Positions 50,566-58,327 of a stretch of DNA of 64,000 nucleotides are shown here, piece by piece; within the stretch, counting starts at the first letter, position 1; each line of letters starts with the position of its first letter. The notes below the pieces were generated by a model, which was given only the letters and a program-made list of their open reading frames with translations, searched no databases and was not told the DNA's origin. The position numbers and the translations under genes are program-made. This DNA comes from Methylobacterium hispanicum (lineage in GTDB: Bacteria > Pseudomonadota > Alphaproteobacteria > Rhizobiales > Beijerinckiaceae), in NCBI RefSeq assembly GCF_022179285.1, contig NZ_BPQO01000015.1, forward strand, positions 85,055-149,054, read 5' to 3'.

Positions 50566-51182
50566 GACTCCTCCAGCACCGGCGCGAGGCCGAGCTGGCG
50601 GGCGAGCGAGACGAGGTCCTTCAGCCGGCCGGTCTGCGTCTTGCGCCGCAGGTTCAGCCGATGGGTCTCGACCGTGCGCACGCTGAGCGCGAGGCGGCGG
50701 GCGACCTCCTTGTTGCTGAAGCCCGCGCTGAGGAAGCGCAGCACCTCCGCCTCCCGCGGGGTCAGGCCGAGCGCCTCGCCGGACTCCGGCTGCGGCTCGC
50801 CGTGGGGGCCCGAGAGGCGCTCCTGGCCGGCGGCGAGCGCCAGGATCGCCGCGCTGAGATCGCGCGGCGATCCCGAGCGGGCGATCACGGCGTCCGTGCC
50901 GGCCGCGAGCAGTGCCCCGAGATCGGCTCCACCCAGGGCCTGGAAGGCGGCCAGGACCCGTAACCGCGGCTGCCGCTCCTTCAGTGCGCCGATCTGGGCG
51001 AGCCCGTCGCCGACGCGCCGCGCGTCGATGAAGACCAGGGCGACGAGGTGGTCCAGTTCCGTCTCGGCGAGATCCGCCTCGTGCAGGGTCTGGAGTTCGG
51101 GCAAGTGCTCGAGGGTGGCCCGAACGGTCGGACACAGGTCCTGCGGCTCGTCAACGATCAGCACGCCCACCGCAGCACTCAT
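50547..51182 (-). CDS. LuxR-family (NarL/FixJ-type) response regulator
   Basis: A 211-residue regulator. Residues 1-120 form a receiver with VLIVDEP (acidic site) and FIDARRVGDG (phosphoacceptor Asp, about 53), but the conserved Lys is replaced (VIARSGSPRDL), so phosphorylation may be altered. The C-terminal DNA-binding domain is clear: LGLTPREAEVLRFLSAGFSNKEVARRLALSVRTVETHRLNLRRK. The start at 51182 gives the receiver a normal N-terminus. No kinase is adjacent. Confidence 0.85.
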   Translation of the reverse strand: MSAAVGVLIVDEPQDLCPTVRATLEHLPELQTLHEADLAETELDHLVALVFIDARRVGDGLAQIGALKERQPRLRVLAAFQALGGADLGALLAAGTDAVIARSGSPRDLSAAILALAAGQERLSGPHGEPQPESGEALGLTPREAEVLRFLSAGFSNKEVARRLALSVRTVETHRLNLRRKTQTGRLKDLVSLARQLGLAPVLEESRAARH

Positions 51183-51400
51183 GATCCCACGCCCCTCTTC
51201 CCGCAATGAGACGGCGCCGCCGTTCTCGGAAGGTGCGTTTCAAGTTCGAGTCCAGGCGCTTTCGGCAGAACGTTAAGGTTTACGCGGGGCTATTCCGTAG
51301 GAGAGCCCGGTGATGGACGGCCGACGGTTGTCCCGAATGCGGACGCCGGGGTCGACGTCTCGAGGAGGTCTGTGCCGATTCGGTCCGGCCCAGATTGGCC

Positions 51401-52297
51401 TCAGCCGGCGCGGGCCAGGATCAGGTCGGTCGCCGCCGAGACCACGCGGTCGCGGCCGCCGGCCTTGGCCTCGTAGAGGGCGATGTCGGCCCGCTTCACC
51501 AGCGCCTCGACCGAGTCGCCTTCCGTCCAGGTGCTGACGCCGAAGCTGCAGGTGAGCCGCACCGGGCCGCGGCTGCCGCGGATGCGCAGGTCGCGCGCCT
51601 TCAGGCAGAGGCGCCGGGCGACCGCCTCGGCGGCCTCCAGCCCGGTATCGGCGAGCGCGATGGCGAACTCCTCGCCGCCGAGCCGCCCGGCCCGGCCCTC
51701 CTCGGACATCAGCTTGGCGACCGCCTGGATCGCCCGGTCGCCGATATCGTGGCCGTGCTCGTCGTTGATGCGCTTGAAGTGGTCGATGTCGGCCAGGATC
51801 ATCGAGAGGCGGCCGTGGTTGCCGGCCCGGTCCGCGCTCTGGCTGGCCTGTGCGAAGAAGGCGCGCCGGTTCAGCAGGCCGCTCAGCGGGTCCGTCTCGG
51901 CGAGGCGGATCAGATGCTCCTGCAAGGTGGTCAGCCGCTCGGCGGCGCGCAGGCGCGCGTGCAACTCCTCGGCGCAGGGCGGCTTGTCGATGAAGTCGTC
52001 GGCGCCGCTGTCGAGGGCCTCCGCCAGGGTGCGCTCGTTGCGGGCCGACGACATGGTGATGACGTAGAGGGGGCGGCGCTCGTCGGCCAGCAGGCGCGCG
52101 GACCAGCACAGTTCCAGGCCGCCGAGCGGCCGCACCTGCAGGCTGGTGATGAGCACCCGGATCTCGGGCCGGTCGGTCAGGAAGGCGAGGGCCTCCGCCG
52201 AATCCGTGAAGCAGTGCACATTGTGTCCGCGCGGCTCGAGCAGCCCCGCCACGATCTTGAGGACGACGCGGCTGGAATCGACGATGACGATATTCAT
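51401..52297 (-). CDS. diguanylate cyclase with receiver domain (REC-GGDEF)
   Basis: A 298-residue protein making cyclic di-GMP. The N-terminal receiver (1-120) begins MNIVIVDSSRVVLK; the expected phosphoacceptor aspartate is replaced by Ser (VLITSLQVRPLGGLEL), while Lys is kept in FIDKPP. The GGDEF domain (about 135-290) has DPLSGLLNRRAFF, DIDHFKRINDEHGHDIGD and the active site GGEEF. The inhibitory RxxD I-site upstream of GGEEF is absent, so product feedback is unlikely. It should be catalytically active but not classically phospho-regulated. Confidence 0.9.
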   Translation of the reverse strand: MNIVIVDSSRVVLKIVAGLLEPRGHNVHCFTDSAEALAFLTDRPEIRVLITSLQVRPLGGLELCWSARLLADERRPLYVITMSSARNERTLAEALDSGADDFIDKPPCAEELHARLRAAERLTTLQEHLIRLAETDPLSGLLNRRAFFAQASQSADRAGNHGRLSMILADIDHFKRINDEHGHDIGDRAIQAVAKLMSEEGRAGRLGGEEFAIALADTGLEAAEAVARRLCLKARDLRIRGSRGPVRLTCSFGVSTWTEGDSVEALVKRADIALYEAKAGGRDRVVSAATDLILARAG

Positions 52298-52387
52298 GGG
52301 CAGTCTTCCGGCGGCGATCGACCCTGGGATTGATTGTGGCCCGGAAAGCTTAATGCCCCTTCCACCGCCCGTCGGGGCGCGCCGGCC

Positions 52388-52774
52388 GTGAGCGCGCCGC
52401 CGGTCACGCCGGACGGGCGCTACATCGTCGTGCGCGGCCGGCTGTGGCGGCGCGCCGACCCCGCCCTCACGGAGACGGCGCGGGCGCGGGCGGTCGCGGC
52501 GCTGATGGCCGCGCGGCGGGCCGTGCGCGACGCCAAGGCGGCGGAGCGGCGCGGCCTGCGGGACGCGGGCGATGCCCTGCGCGCGGCGCGGGACGCGGTG
52601 CAGGCCGCCAAGGAGGCGCTCGGCGAGCGCGGCCCGGTCTGGTGGGACGACGGCGCCCCGGACGAGACCCGCAGGATGGCGCGCAACACGCGCTACGCGG
52701 CGTGGTTCGCGGGCCTCGCGGGGGAGGGCGCCGTGGCGGGGGAACTCAGCGGCGCGGGACCTGGACCTCGATGA
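52388..52774 (+). CDS. conserved hypothetical protein with TPDGRYIVVRGRLWR start
   Basis: A 128-residue protein starting at GTG 52388. The N-terminus GRYIVVRGRLWRRADP is followed by a long Ala/Arg-rich helix (about 35-95) with heptad-like spacing and a WWDDGAPDETRR segment before a final helical part. No enzyme motif, signal or membrane segment. Its function is unknown. The 3' end overlaps the convergent secreted-protein gene by 29 bp. Confidence 0.72.
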   Translation: MSAPPVTPDGRYIVVRGRLWRRADPALTETARARAVAALMAARRAVRDAKAAERRGLRDAGDALRAARDAVQAAKEALGERGPVWWDDGAPDETRRMARNTRYAAWFAGLAGEGAVAGELSGAGPGPR

Positions 52775-53201
52775 CGCGCACGCCCGCGGGCCGGTAGCCG
52801 CCGGCCTCGGCGGCCGCCCAATCGCCCCGGGCGTCCCGCGACAGGATGCGGGCGCCGGGCGCGGGCCGGCGGCGCGCCGGCTCCCGGGCGTTGATCACCG
52901 TGAGGGTCGGCTCGCCGACCGGGGTTCGCGGGATGCCGGAGATCGTCGGCACGCCGTAGGTGCCGTAGCTCCAGGCCGGCGGCACGATCTCGCTGGGGCG
53001 GGGGAAGCGGGTCAGGGGCGCGCCGACATAGGCGCCGCGCACCGCCTCGTCGGCGAAGCCGTAGCGGGCTGCCCCGTCGTCGTAGCCCGGCGCGTAGGCG
53101 GGGCCGTAGCCGCTCCCGTAGACCTCGACCGCGCCGGCGCCGCCGGTTCCGACGGCCAGGGCGAGCGCGGCGAGCGCCGCCCGGGTGATGTGAGCCGACA
53201 T
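52746..53201 (-). CDS. exported Gly/Tyr/Pro-rich protein, unknown function
   Basis: A 151-residue protein with a signal peptide (cleavage near GAGAVE, about 24-26). The mature start is rich in Gly and Tyr (VYGSGYGPAYAPGYDDG); the rest has no recognised domain and ends VIEVQVPRR. A near-ideal EcfG promoter ends about 39 bp upstream, so it is probably a general-stress protein of the envelope. It overlaps the convergent gene's 3' end. Confidence 0.72.
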   Translation of the reverse strand: MSAHITRAALAALALAVGTGGAGAVEVYGSGYGPAYAPGYDDGAARYGFADEAVRGAYVGAPLTRFPRPSEIVPPAWSYGTYGVPTISGIPRTPVGEPTLTVINAREPARRRPAPGARILSRDARGDWAAAEAGGYRPAGVRVIEVQVPRR

Positions 53202-53239
53202 GCTGATCCTCCGGCGCGCCAGGCGTGGACGTCCCGGAG

Positions 53240-53265
53240 AACGTCACGCTCTCCGGTGTCGTTCC
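53240..53265 (-). promoter_or_regulatory. EcfG (general stress sigma factor) promoter, consensus match
   Basis: On the minus strand GGAAC (53265-53261), 17 bases, then CGTT (53243-53240). This equals the alphaproteobacterial PhyR/EcfG consensus. Transcription would begin near 53233, giving a leader of about 32 bases to the secreted-protein gene at 53201. Confidence 0.72.
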
Positions 53266-53317
53266 GGCACCGGGCGCCGCGCCAGCCGCGCAGACTGCGT
53301 AAGGCGCCGTCTGGGCA

Positions 53318-53346
53318 TGAAAAAGCCCCGGCGAGAGCCGGGGCTC
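53318..53346 (-). terminator. Rho-independent terminator of a small secreted-protein gene
   Basis: Read on the minus strand, AGCCCCGGC pairs with GCCGGGGCT around a four-base loop and is followed by a run of five T. It lies 25 bp beyond the stop of the gene 53371-53613. Confidence 0.88.
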
Positions 53347-53370
53347 GGCGAGGCCCGGGATGGGCCGGCT

Positions 53371-53613
53371 TCAGCGGCAGGTCGTGATCCGGCGCACGAT
53401 CCAGCCCTCGCCCTCGATCCAGAGGCGGCGGCGGGCGCGGCTGCAGTTGGTGTCCTCCTCGGCCTCGGCCGTGGAGGCGGCGGCGGGCCGCACGGGGCTC
53501 GCCTCCGCGACCTTGGCGATGCCGCGGTCGGAGGCCGCCGGGGCGGCGGAGGCGGGGCCCGCGAGGGCGAGGAGAGAGGCCGCGGCGAGGCCGGCGGCGG
53601 AAAGCTTGAGCAT
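53371..53613 (-). CDS. small exported protein with two conserved cysteines
   Basis: An 80-residue protein with a signal peptide (cleavage near ASAAP, about 23) and an Ala-rich linker. The C-terminal 25 residues, with NCSRARRRLWIEGEGWIVRRITTCR, hold two Cys that may form one disulfide; this W/R-rich end occurs in small exported proteins of Methylobacterium-like bacteria. It has its own terminator. No function is known. Confidence 0.75.
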   Translation of the reverse strand: MLKLSAAGLAAASLLALAGPASAAPAASDRGIAKVAEASPVRPAAASTAEAEEDTNCSRARRRLWIEGEGWIVRRITTCR

Positions 53614-54048
53614 GGGATGTCCGTTCGTTCGCCGCCGGTCCGTGCCGCGGCCGTCAGCCTGGTCCGACCGGGCTCTTCGGCCCGCGCGATCTGTTGACTG
53701 CTCAATGCACGGCTCAGCCTTGCGGTTGCACCGGAACGACAGGATTTACCCACGGAATCGCCACGATTGTCCCCAGATCGCGGGCGTCGGGCAGGGTCGG
53801 CTCGGCCGGTTCCGACGCCGCCCGGCTGCGTCCGGACCCGGCCCGCGCACGGTCATTTCAGCGCGTCCCGCCGCCCGGCACCTTGCCGCCGTCCGGTGCA
53901 GGGATTAGTCATCCGCGCTCAAGCAGATCGAGGCGAAGCGCCAAGTTCTCGATCTGACGAATCGGCTTCTTTGGAATGCTTCCAGATCTTGGAGGCGCTG
54001 AAAGCCGATCGAGCATTAGGTTTTAACGATTCCAATCTGGAGAACGAC
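53614..54048. other. 435-bp divergent region upstream of the iron permease gene
   Basis: No gene seen. It contains a perfect 9-bp inverted repeat, CAGATCGAG at 53924-53932 and CTCGATCTG at 53948-53956, about 92 bp before the permease ATG, a possible operator or leader hairpin. The last 60 bp are AT-richer (GCATTAGGTTTTAACGATTCC), in keeping with a promoter. No classical Fur or Irr box was recognised. Confidence 0.5.
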
Positions 54049-54885
54049 ATGGCGGACGGCTCCGCGTTCGTCCAGGCCTTCACGATCCTGTTTCGGGAAG
54101 GCCTGGAAGCGCTTCTGATCATCGCGGCGCTCGTCGCCTTCCTGCGCCGGGCGGGCGCCTCCGAGCGGATCGCCCCGGTCTATGCGGGCGCCGGGCTCGC
54201 GGCTCTGGCAAGCCTCGCCATGGCGTGGGTGTTCGAGACCTATTTCGACGGCAACCACAACGACCTGATGGAGGCGAGCGTGATGCTCGCGGCGGCCGCG
54301 CTGATGTTCTACATGAGCGGCTGGCTCTTCGTCCGGCAGGACCCGAAGGCCTGGCAGGCCGACCTGAACCGCCTCGCCGAGCGGGCGCTCGGGGCCGGCA
54401 CCATCCTGTCGCTCGCCGGCATCGCCTTCCTGGCGGTGTTCCGCGAGGGCGCCGAGACCGTGCTGTTCCTGCACGCGCTGGCCAAGAGCGGCAACGGCTT
54501 CGACGGCTCCCTCTTCGGCGGCCTCGCGGTCGCGGCGCTCGCGCTCGCCGCGATGTTCGTGGCCATGCAGTGGCTGGCGCTGCGCCTGCCGCTCCGGCCG
54601 ATGTTCGTGATCACCTCCGCCTTCCTGTTCGTGATGGGCCTCAAGCTCGTCGGCGAGGCCTTCCAGGAGTTCCAGGAGCAGACCCTGATCCCGGTCCACG
54701 ACGGGGGGGTGCCGGGCTTCGTCACCGAGATCGGCTTCAACGGCACCTGGGAGGCCATCGGCACCCAAGGGGCCCTGGTGGCGATCGCGCTCGCCTGCCT
54801 CGCCGCCTACCTGACGCGGAACCGCGGCGCCGGGACGCGGCCCCAGGCGGCCCCGCAGGGCAAGCCGGCGCGGGCGACCTCCTGA
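54049..54885 (+). CDS. FTR1-family iron permease
   Basis: A 278-residue membrane protein with seven hydrophobic helices. Two REGxE motifs, REGLE (16-20) in helix 1 and REGAE (132-136) in helix 4, are the hallmark of the FTR1/EfeU high-affinity iron transporters. The Met at 54049 follows GGAGAACG and begins the normal family N-terminus. No EfeO or EfeB gene is adjacent, so it may act alone or with partners elsewhere. Iron control is likely but no known box was found. Confidence 0.92.
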   Translation: MADGSAFVQAFTILFREGLEALLIIAALVAFLRRAGASERIAPVYAGAGLAALASLAMAWVFETYFDGNHNDLMEASVMLAAAALMFYMSGWLFVRQDPKAWQADLNRLAERALGAGTILSLAGIAFLAVFREGAETVLFLHALAKSGNGFDGSLFGGLAVAALALAAMFVAMQWLALRLPLRPMFVITSAFLFVMGLKLVGEAFQEFQEQTLIPVHDGGVPGFVTEIGFNGTWEAIGTQGALVAIALACLAAYLTRNRGAGTRPQAAPQGKPARATS

Positions 54886-54922
54886 GGGGCGACCGCACCG
54901 GTTCCGGACGAGGGCCCGCCGC

Positions 54923-54961
54923 GCCACCCGCGCGCGCCACCCGCGCGCGCCACCCGCGCGG
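54923..54961. repeat. 13-bp tandem repeat, three copies
   Basis: The unit GCCACCCGCGCGC is repeated at 54923, 54936 and 54949 (last base differs in the third copy). It lies between the convergent iron permease and small membrane-protein genes. Confidence 0.75.
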
Positions 54962-54975
54962 CGGGCCCTTCCGTT

Positions 54976-55134
54976 TCAGGGCGCGGCGCCCGTCGTGACC
55001 GAGAGCATCGGCAGGGTCACGGCGAGCGTGCCGGCCTCCCGCGGCGGCGCGGCGAGCGCCGCGAAGGCCGCGAGGCCGAGGCAGAAGCCGAGACCGAGGA
55101 GGCCGGTCTCGAGCCCGCGGTAGAACCTGTCCAT
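54976..55134 (-). CDS. small exported or membrane protein (52 residues)
   Basis: A short gene from ATG 55134 to TGA 54976. The product starts MDRFYRGLETGLLGLGFCLG, a positively charged N-terminus with one hydrophobic helix (about 10-29), then a short Ala/Thr-rich tail. GAGGAGA eight bases before the ATG is a strong ribosome-binding site, and third-position G+C is high. It was judged real on those grounds; no family is known. Confidence 0.55.
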   Translation of the reverse strand: MDRFYRGLETGLLGLGFCLGLAAFAALAAPPREAGTLAVTLPMLSVTTGAAP

Positions 55135-55189
55135 CGGGCGTTCTCCTCATCCGAGGTTCCGATGATCGGGCCGGGGCGTTAACGTTTCC

Positions 55190-55627
55190 TCAGCCGCCGT
55201 AGGCGACGAGCGCCGCCCCCGCCGCGATCAGCGCCACGCCGAGCCAGCTGAGCGGGCTCAGCGACTCGCCGAGGAGGAGGGCGCCGAACGCGGCCACCAG
55301 CACGACGCTGAGCTTGTCGAGCGGCGCGACCCGGGCCGCGTCCCCGAGGGAGAGGGCGCGGAAGTAGCAGAGCCAGGACGCCCCGGTGGCGAGGCCCGAC
55401 AGCACGAGGAACAGCGCGCTGCGGCCCGAGACCTGCCCGAGGGCGGAGGCCTGCCCGGTGCCGAGCACGATCGCGGCGGTCAGCGCCGCAACGACGAGCG
55501 TCCGCAGGAAGGTCGCGACCTCGGAGGGCACGCCCGACAGGCCGAGCTTGGCCAGGATCGCGGTGAGCGCAGCGAACACGGCCGAGAGCAGCGCCCAGAG
55601 GCGCCAGGACGCGAGCCAGTCGCCCAT
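55190..55627 (-). CDS. EamA-family (DMT) small transporter
   Basis: A 145-residue protein with five hydrophobic helices, equal to one EamA repeat. Typical phrases: LLSAVFAALTAILAKLGLSGV, LSGLATGASWLCYFRALSLGDAARVAPLDKLSVVLV and GESLSPLSWLGVALIAAGAALV. Single-repeat EamA proteins are thought to work as dimers, exporting small metabolites. The start at 55627 leaves five bases after the stop of the upstream PRISE-like gene, so the two may be one transcript. Confidence 0.87.
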   Translation of the reverse strand: MGDWLASWRLWALLSAVFAALTAILAKLGLSGVPSEVATFLRTLVVAALTAAIVLGTGQASALGQVSGRSALFLVLSGLATGASWLCYFRALSLGDAARVAPLDKLSVVLVAAFGALLLGESLSPLSWLGVALIAAGAALVAYGG

Positions 55628-55632
55628 CGGGC

Positions 55633-56694
55633 TCAAGGAATCAGCCGGTCGGCCCGCAGGCGTCCGAACAGGTCGAGGAAGGCGTCGTCGGACGGCTGGT
55701 AGCGCAGGAAGCCGAGCCGGCGGCTCTTGCCCATGTCGGTCACCACCTCGATCGGCCGGCCGAGGTCGGCGTCGGTGTGCCAGGGGGAGGCGAGGCGGTC
55801 GAGGTCGGGCTCGGCGAGGCCGTGGCGCGCCGCGATCTCGGCCCAGACGGCTGCGTCGCCCGCCATCTGCTCCTCCAGCGGCCGCACCGTGCCGTCGAAG
55901 GGAGCGGGCTCCAGGCCGAACCACCGGGCGATCCGCTCCCACATCCAGCTCCAGCGGAAGACGTCGCCGTTCACCACGTTGAAGGCCTCGTCCGCCCCCG
56001 CCCGGCTGGTCGAGGCCCAGAGGATGTGGTGCGCGAGCTGGCGCGCGTCGGTGACGTCCACGAGGCCGTTCCACTGCGCGGCCGAGCCGGGGAAGCGGAA
56101 GGGCCGCCCGGTCTCCCGGCAGAGGGTGGCGTAGACGGCCAGCGTGGTGCCCATGTTCATGGCGTTGCCGACCGCCTTGCCGACGATCGAGTGTGGGCGG
56201 TGCACGCTCCAGGTGAAGCCGTCGCGGGCCGCGGCCTCGAAGACGGCATCCTCCTGGGCGTAGTAGAAGTTTTCGACCGGGAGCCGTCCCTGCTCCTCGC
56301 GGAACGGCGTCTGCGGCAAGCGGCCTGTGCCGTAGTTCTCGAACGGCCCGAGATAGTGCTTGAGCCCCGTCACCAGGGCGACGTGGCGGACCGAGCCGCC
56401 CGGCCGCAGGGCCTCGAGCACGTCGCGCACGGCCTGCCCGTTCAGGCGAATCATCTCGGCCTCGGTCGGCCGGCGCGTCCAAGTGGCGAGGACGACGTGG
56501 CTCGGGCGCAGGTCCGACAGCGCGTCCCGCAGCGCGCCGGGGTCGTGCAGGTCGGCGCGCACCGGATGGATGCCCGGGGCGGCGGCCGGATTGCGGGCGA
56601 GCCCGAGGACCGACCAGCCCTCCGCCGCCATCAGGGAGGCGGTCGCGCTCCCCACGATGCCGCTCGCGCCGACGATCAGTGCCGTGCCGGTCAT
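55633..56694 (-). CDS. atypical SDR of the PRISE type (progesterone 5-beta-reductase/iridoid-synthase-like)
   Basis: A 353-residue NAD(P)-binding oxidoreductase. Nucleotide motif GASGIVGSATASLM at the N-terminus (start chosen at 56694); VTGLKHYLGPFENYG gives the Lys-containing motif and VENFYYAQEDAVFEA the catalytic Tyr region. These are the marks of PRISE enzymes, which reduce activated enones, rather than of sugar epimerases. The bacterial substrate is unknown. The EamA gene follows directly. Confidence 0.84.
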   Translation of the reverse strand: MTGTALIVGASGIVGSATASLMAAEGWSVLGLARNPAAAPGIHPVRADLHDPGALRDALSDLRPSHVVLATWTRRPTEAEMIRLNGQAVRDVLEALRPGGSVRHVALVTGLKHYLGPFENYGTGRLPQTPFREEQGRLPVENFYYAQEDAVFEAAARDGFTWSVHRPHSIVGKAVGNAMNMGTTLAVYATLCRETGRPFRFPGSAAQWNGLVDVTDARQLAHHILWASTSRAGADEAFNVVNGDVFRWSWMWERIARWFGLEPAPFDGTVRPLEEQMAGDAAVWAEIAARHGLAEPDLDRLASPWHTDADLGRPIEVVTDMGKSRRLGFLRYQPSDDAFLDLFGRLRADRLIP

Positions 56695-56926
56695 GTTCCT
56701 GGTTCCCTGGCCGCTCACCCCCCGGGGTGAACTGGGACGGGTGCCGTGCGGGTCCAGGCTTCCGCCCCCGAAGCCGGCAGCGCCGCGTCATCTCGGCCAA
56801 GTCTCACGCGGGCGTGTCGGTGGCGCGGCAAGGGGCCGGTTGTGCGCGATCCGGTTTGCCCCTTATGAACAGCTCGTAAGTTGAACCAGCCGGCCTCACG
56901 CAGGCCAAGGTTGTCGGAGGTCCTTC

Positions 56927-57931
56927 ATGCGGCACTTCAAGATCGCACGCGCGCTCGCCACCGGCGTCGCCCTCGCTCTCGCGGTGGGAAGCGCGGCCTC
57001 CGCCCAGGACGCCTCGAACGACGCCTCGACCGCCGAGCAGACCATCGACGTGATGAACAAGCTGTTCGGCAAGCATCCGGGCTTCAGGGCCAACCACGCC
57101 AAGGGCGTGGTCGCCGAGGGCAGCTTCACGCCCTCTCCTGAGGCCGCCAAGATCAGCAAGGCCTCCCTGTTCCAGGGGCCGGCCGTGCCCGTGACGGTCC
57201 GCTTCTCGGACGCCACCGGCGTCCCGACCATCCCGGACGGTGCGGCCAACGCCAACCCGCACGGCATGGCGCTGAAGTTCAAGCTCGCCGACGACACGGA
57301 GATGGACGTCGTCGTCAACGCCCTGAAGTACTTCCCCGTCGCCACGGGCGAGGAGTTCCGCGACCTCCTGAAGGCCGTCTCCGAGAGCGGGCCGGACGCG
57401 CCGCGACCGACGGCGCTGGAGAAGTTCACCGCCTCTCACCCGGCCGCCGCCACGGCCGGCAAGACCGCCCAGACCCCGTCGAGCTTCGCCCGCCAGACCT
57501 ATAACGGGGTGAACGCCTTCGTCTTCGTGGACAAGGACGGCAAGCGCCAGGCCTTCCGCTACCGCTTCGTGCCGGTCGAGGGCGAGGAGATCCTCCCGCC
57601 CGAGGAAGCCGCCAAGCGGGATCCGGGCTACCTGATGGCGGAGATCGGCCCGCGGCTGGCGAAGGAGCCCGCCCGCTTCCGGGTGCTGGCGCAGCTCGCC
57701 GAGGCCGGCGACCCGACCAACGACGCCACCAAGCCCTGGCCCGACGACCGCCGGACGATCGACCTCGGCACCCTGACGGTCGCCAAGGCCGTGCCCAACA
57801 GCCGCGAGGCCGAGAAGGCCCTGCTCTTCATGCCGAACGCCCTCACGGACGGGATCGAGGTGTCGGACGATCCGCTCATCGACGCCCGCGTCCAGGCCTA
57901 CGCGGTCTCGTTCGGCCGCCGCTCGCAGTAG
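56927..57931 (+). CDS. catalase-related (SrpA-type) heme peroxidase, exported
   Basis: A 334-residue protein with a signal peptide (cleavage near ASAQD, about 26-27) and a minimal catalase core. The distal histidine is His57 in RANHAKG; VTVRFSDATGVP and ANPHGMALKF follow, and the proximal heme Tyr lies in DPLIDARVQAYAVSF near the C-terminus. The family lacks the wing and flavodoxin domains of full catalases and usually works as an organic peroxide peroxidase in the periplasm. Confidence 0.9.
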   Translation: MRHFKIARALATGVALALAVGSAASAQDASNDASTAEQTIDVMNKLFGKHPGFRANHAKGVVAEGSFTPSPEAAKISKASLFQGPAVPVTVRFSDATGVPTIPDGAANANPHGMALKFKLADDTEMDVVVNALKYFPVATGEEFRDLLKAVSESGPDAPRPTALEKFTASHPAAATAGKTAQTPSSFARQTYNGVNAFVFVDKDGKRQAFRYRFVPVEGEEILPPEEAAKRDPGYLMAEIGPRLAKEPARFRVLAQLAEAGDPTNDATKPWPDDRRTIDLGTLTVAKAVPNSREAEKALLFMPNALTDGIEVSDDPLIDARVQAYAVSFGRRSQ

Positions 57932-57976
57932 CGCGCCGGGGCCGGGCCGTCCTGGCCCCGGGCCCACGTCCCCTGC

Positions 57977-58240
57977 TCAGCGCGTGGTGCCGGGGGCCGG
58001 GGCGGTGGCGCCGCCCCGCTCGGCGGCCGGCGCAGGTGCCCTGCCGTCGGTGCGGCGGGCGCCGGCCTCGGTCGCGCCGGAGCCGGTGAGGCCGCCCGCG
58101 CCGACGCTCGTCGCGGAGCCCGCTGCGGCGCCCTGGGCCGGCTCGGACTTGTCGTCGGGGCGGCCCGCCGCCTCGGCGGCGCCGCCGAGGCCGACGAGGA
58201 GCGTGGCAGCGAGCAGGGTGGCGCGAATCTCTCTGGTCAC
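57977..58240 (-). CDS. small exported Ala/Gly-rich protein
   Basis: An 87-residue protein from GTG 58240, preceded by GGAGGCGACCC. A signal peptide (cleavage near AEAAG, about 23-25) leads into a low-complexity tail of Ala, Gly, Pro and Arg without Cys or aromatic residues. No domain. It converges on the peroxidase gene and follows the LOV kinase on the same strand, 88 bp away. Confidence 0.6.
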   Translation of the reverse strand: MTREIRATLLAATLLVGLGGAAEAAGRPDDKSEPAQGAAAGSATSVGAGGLTGSGATEAGARRTDGRAPAPAAERGGATAPAPGTTR

Positions 58241-58327
58241 GGGTCGCCTCCGGCATCCGGTTCGACGGCCCCGGTGGGCCGCCCAGTCGGACAAGCGGGC
58301 GGTGACGGGAGCGTTCCCGCCGCCTGC

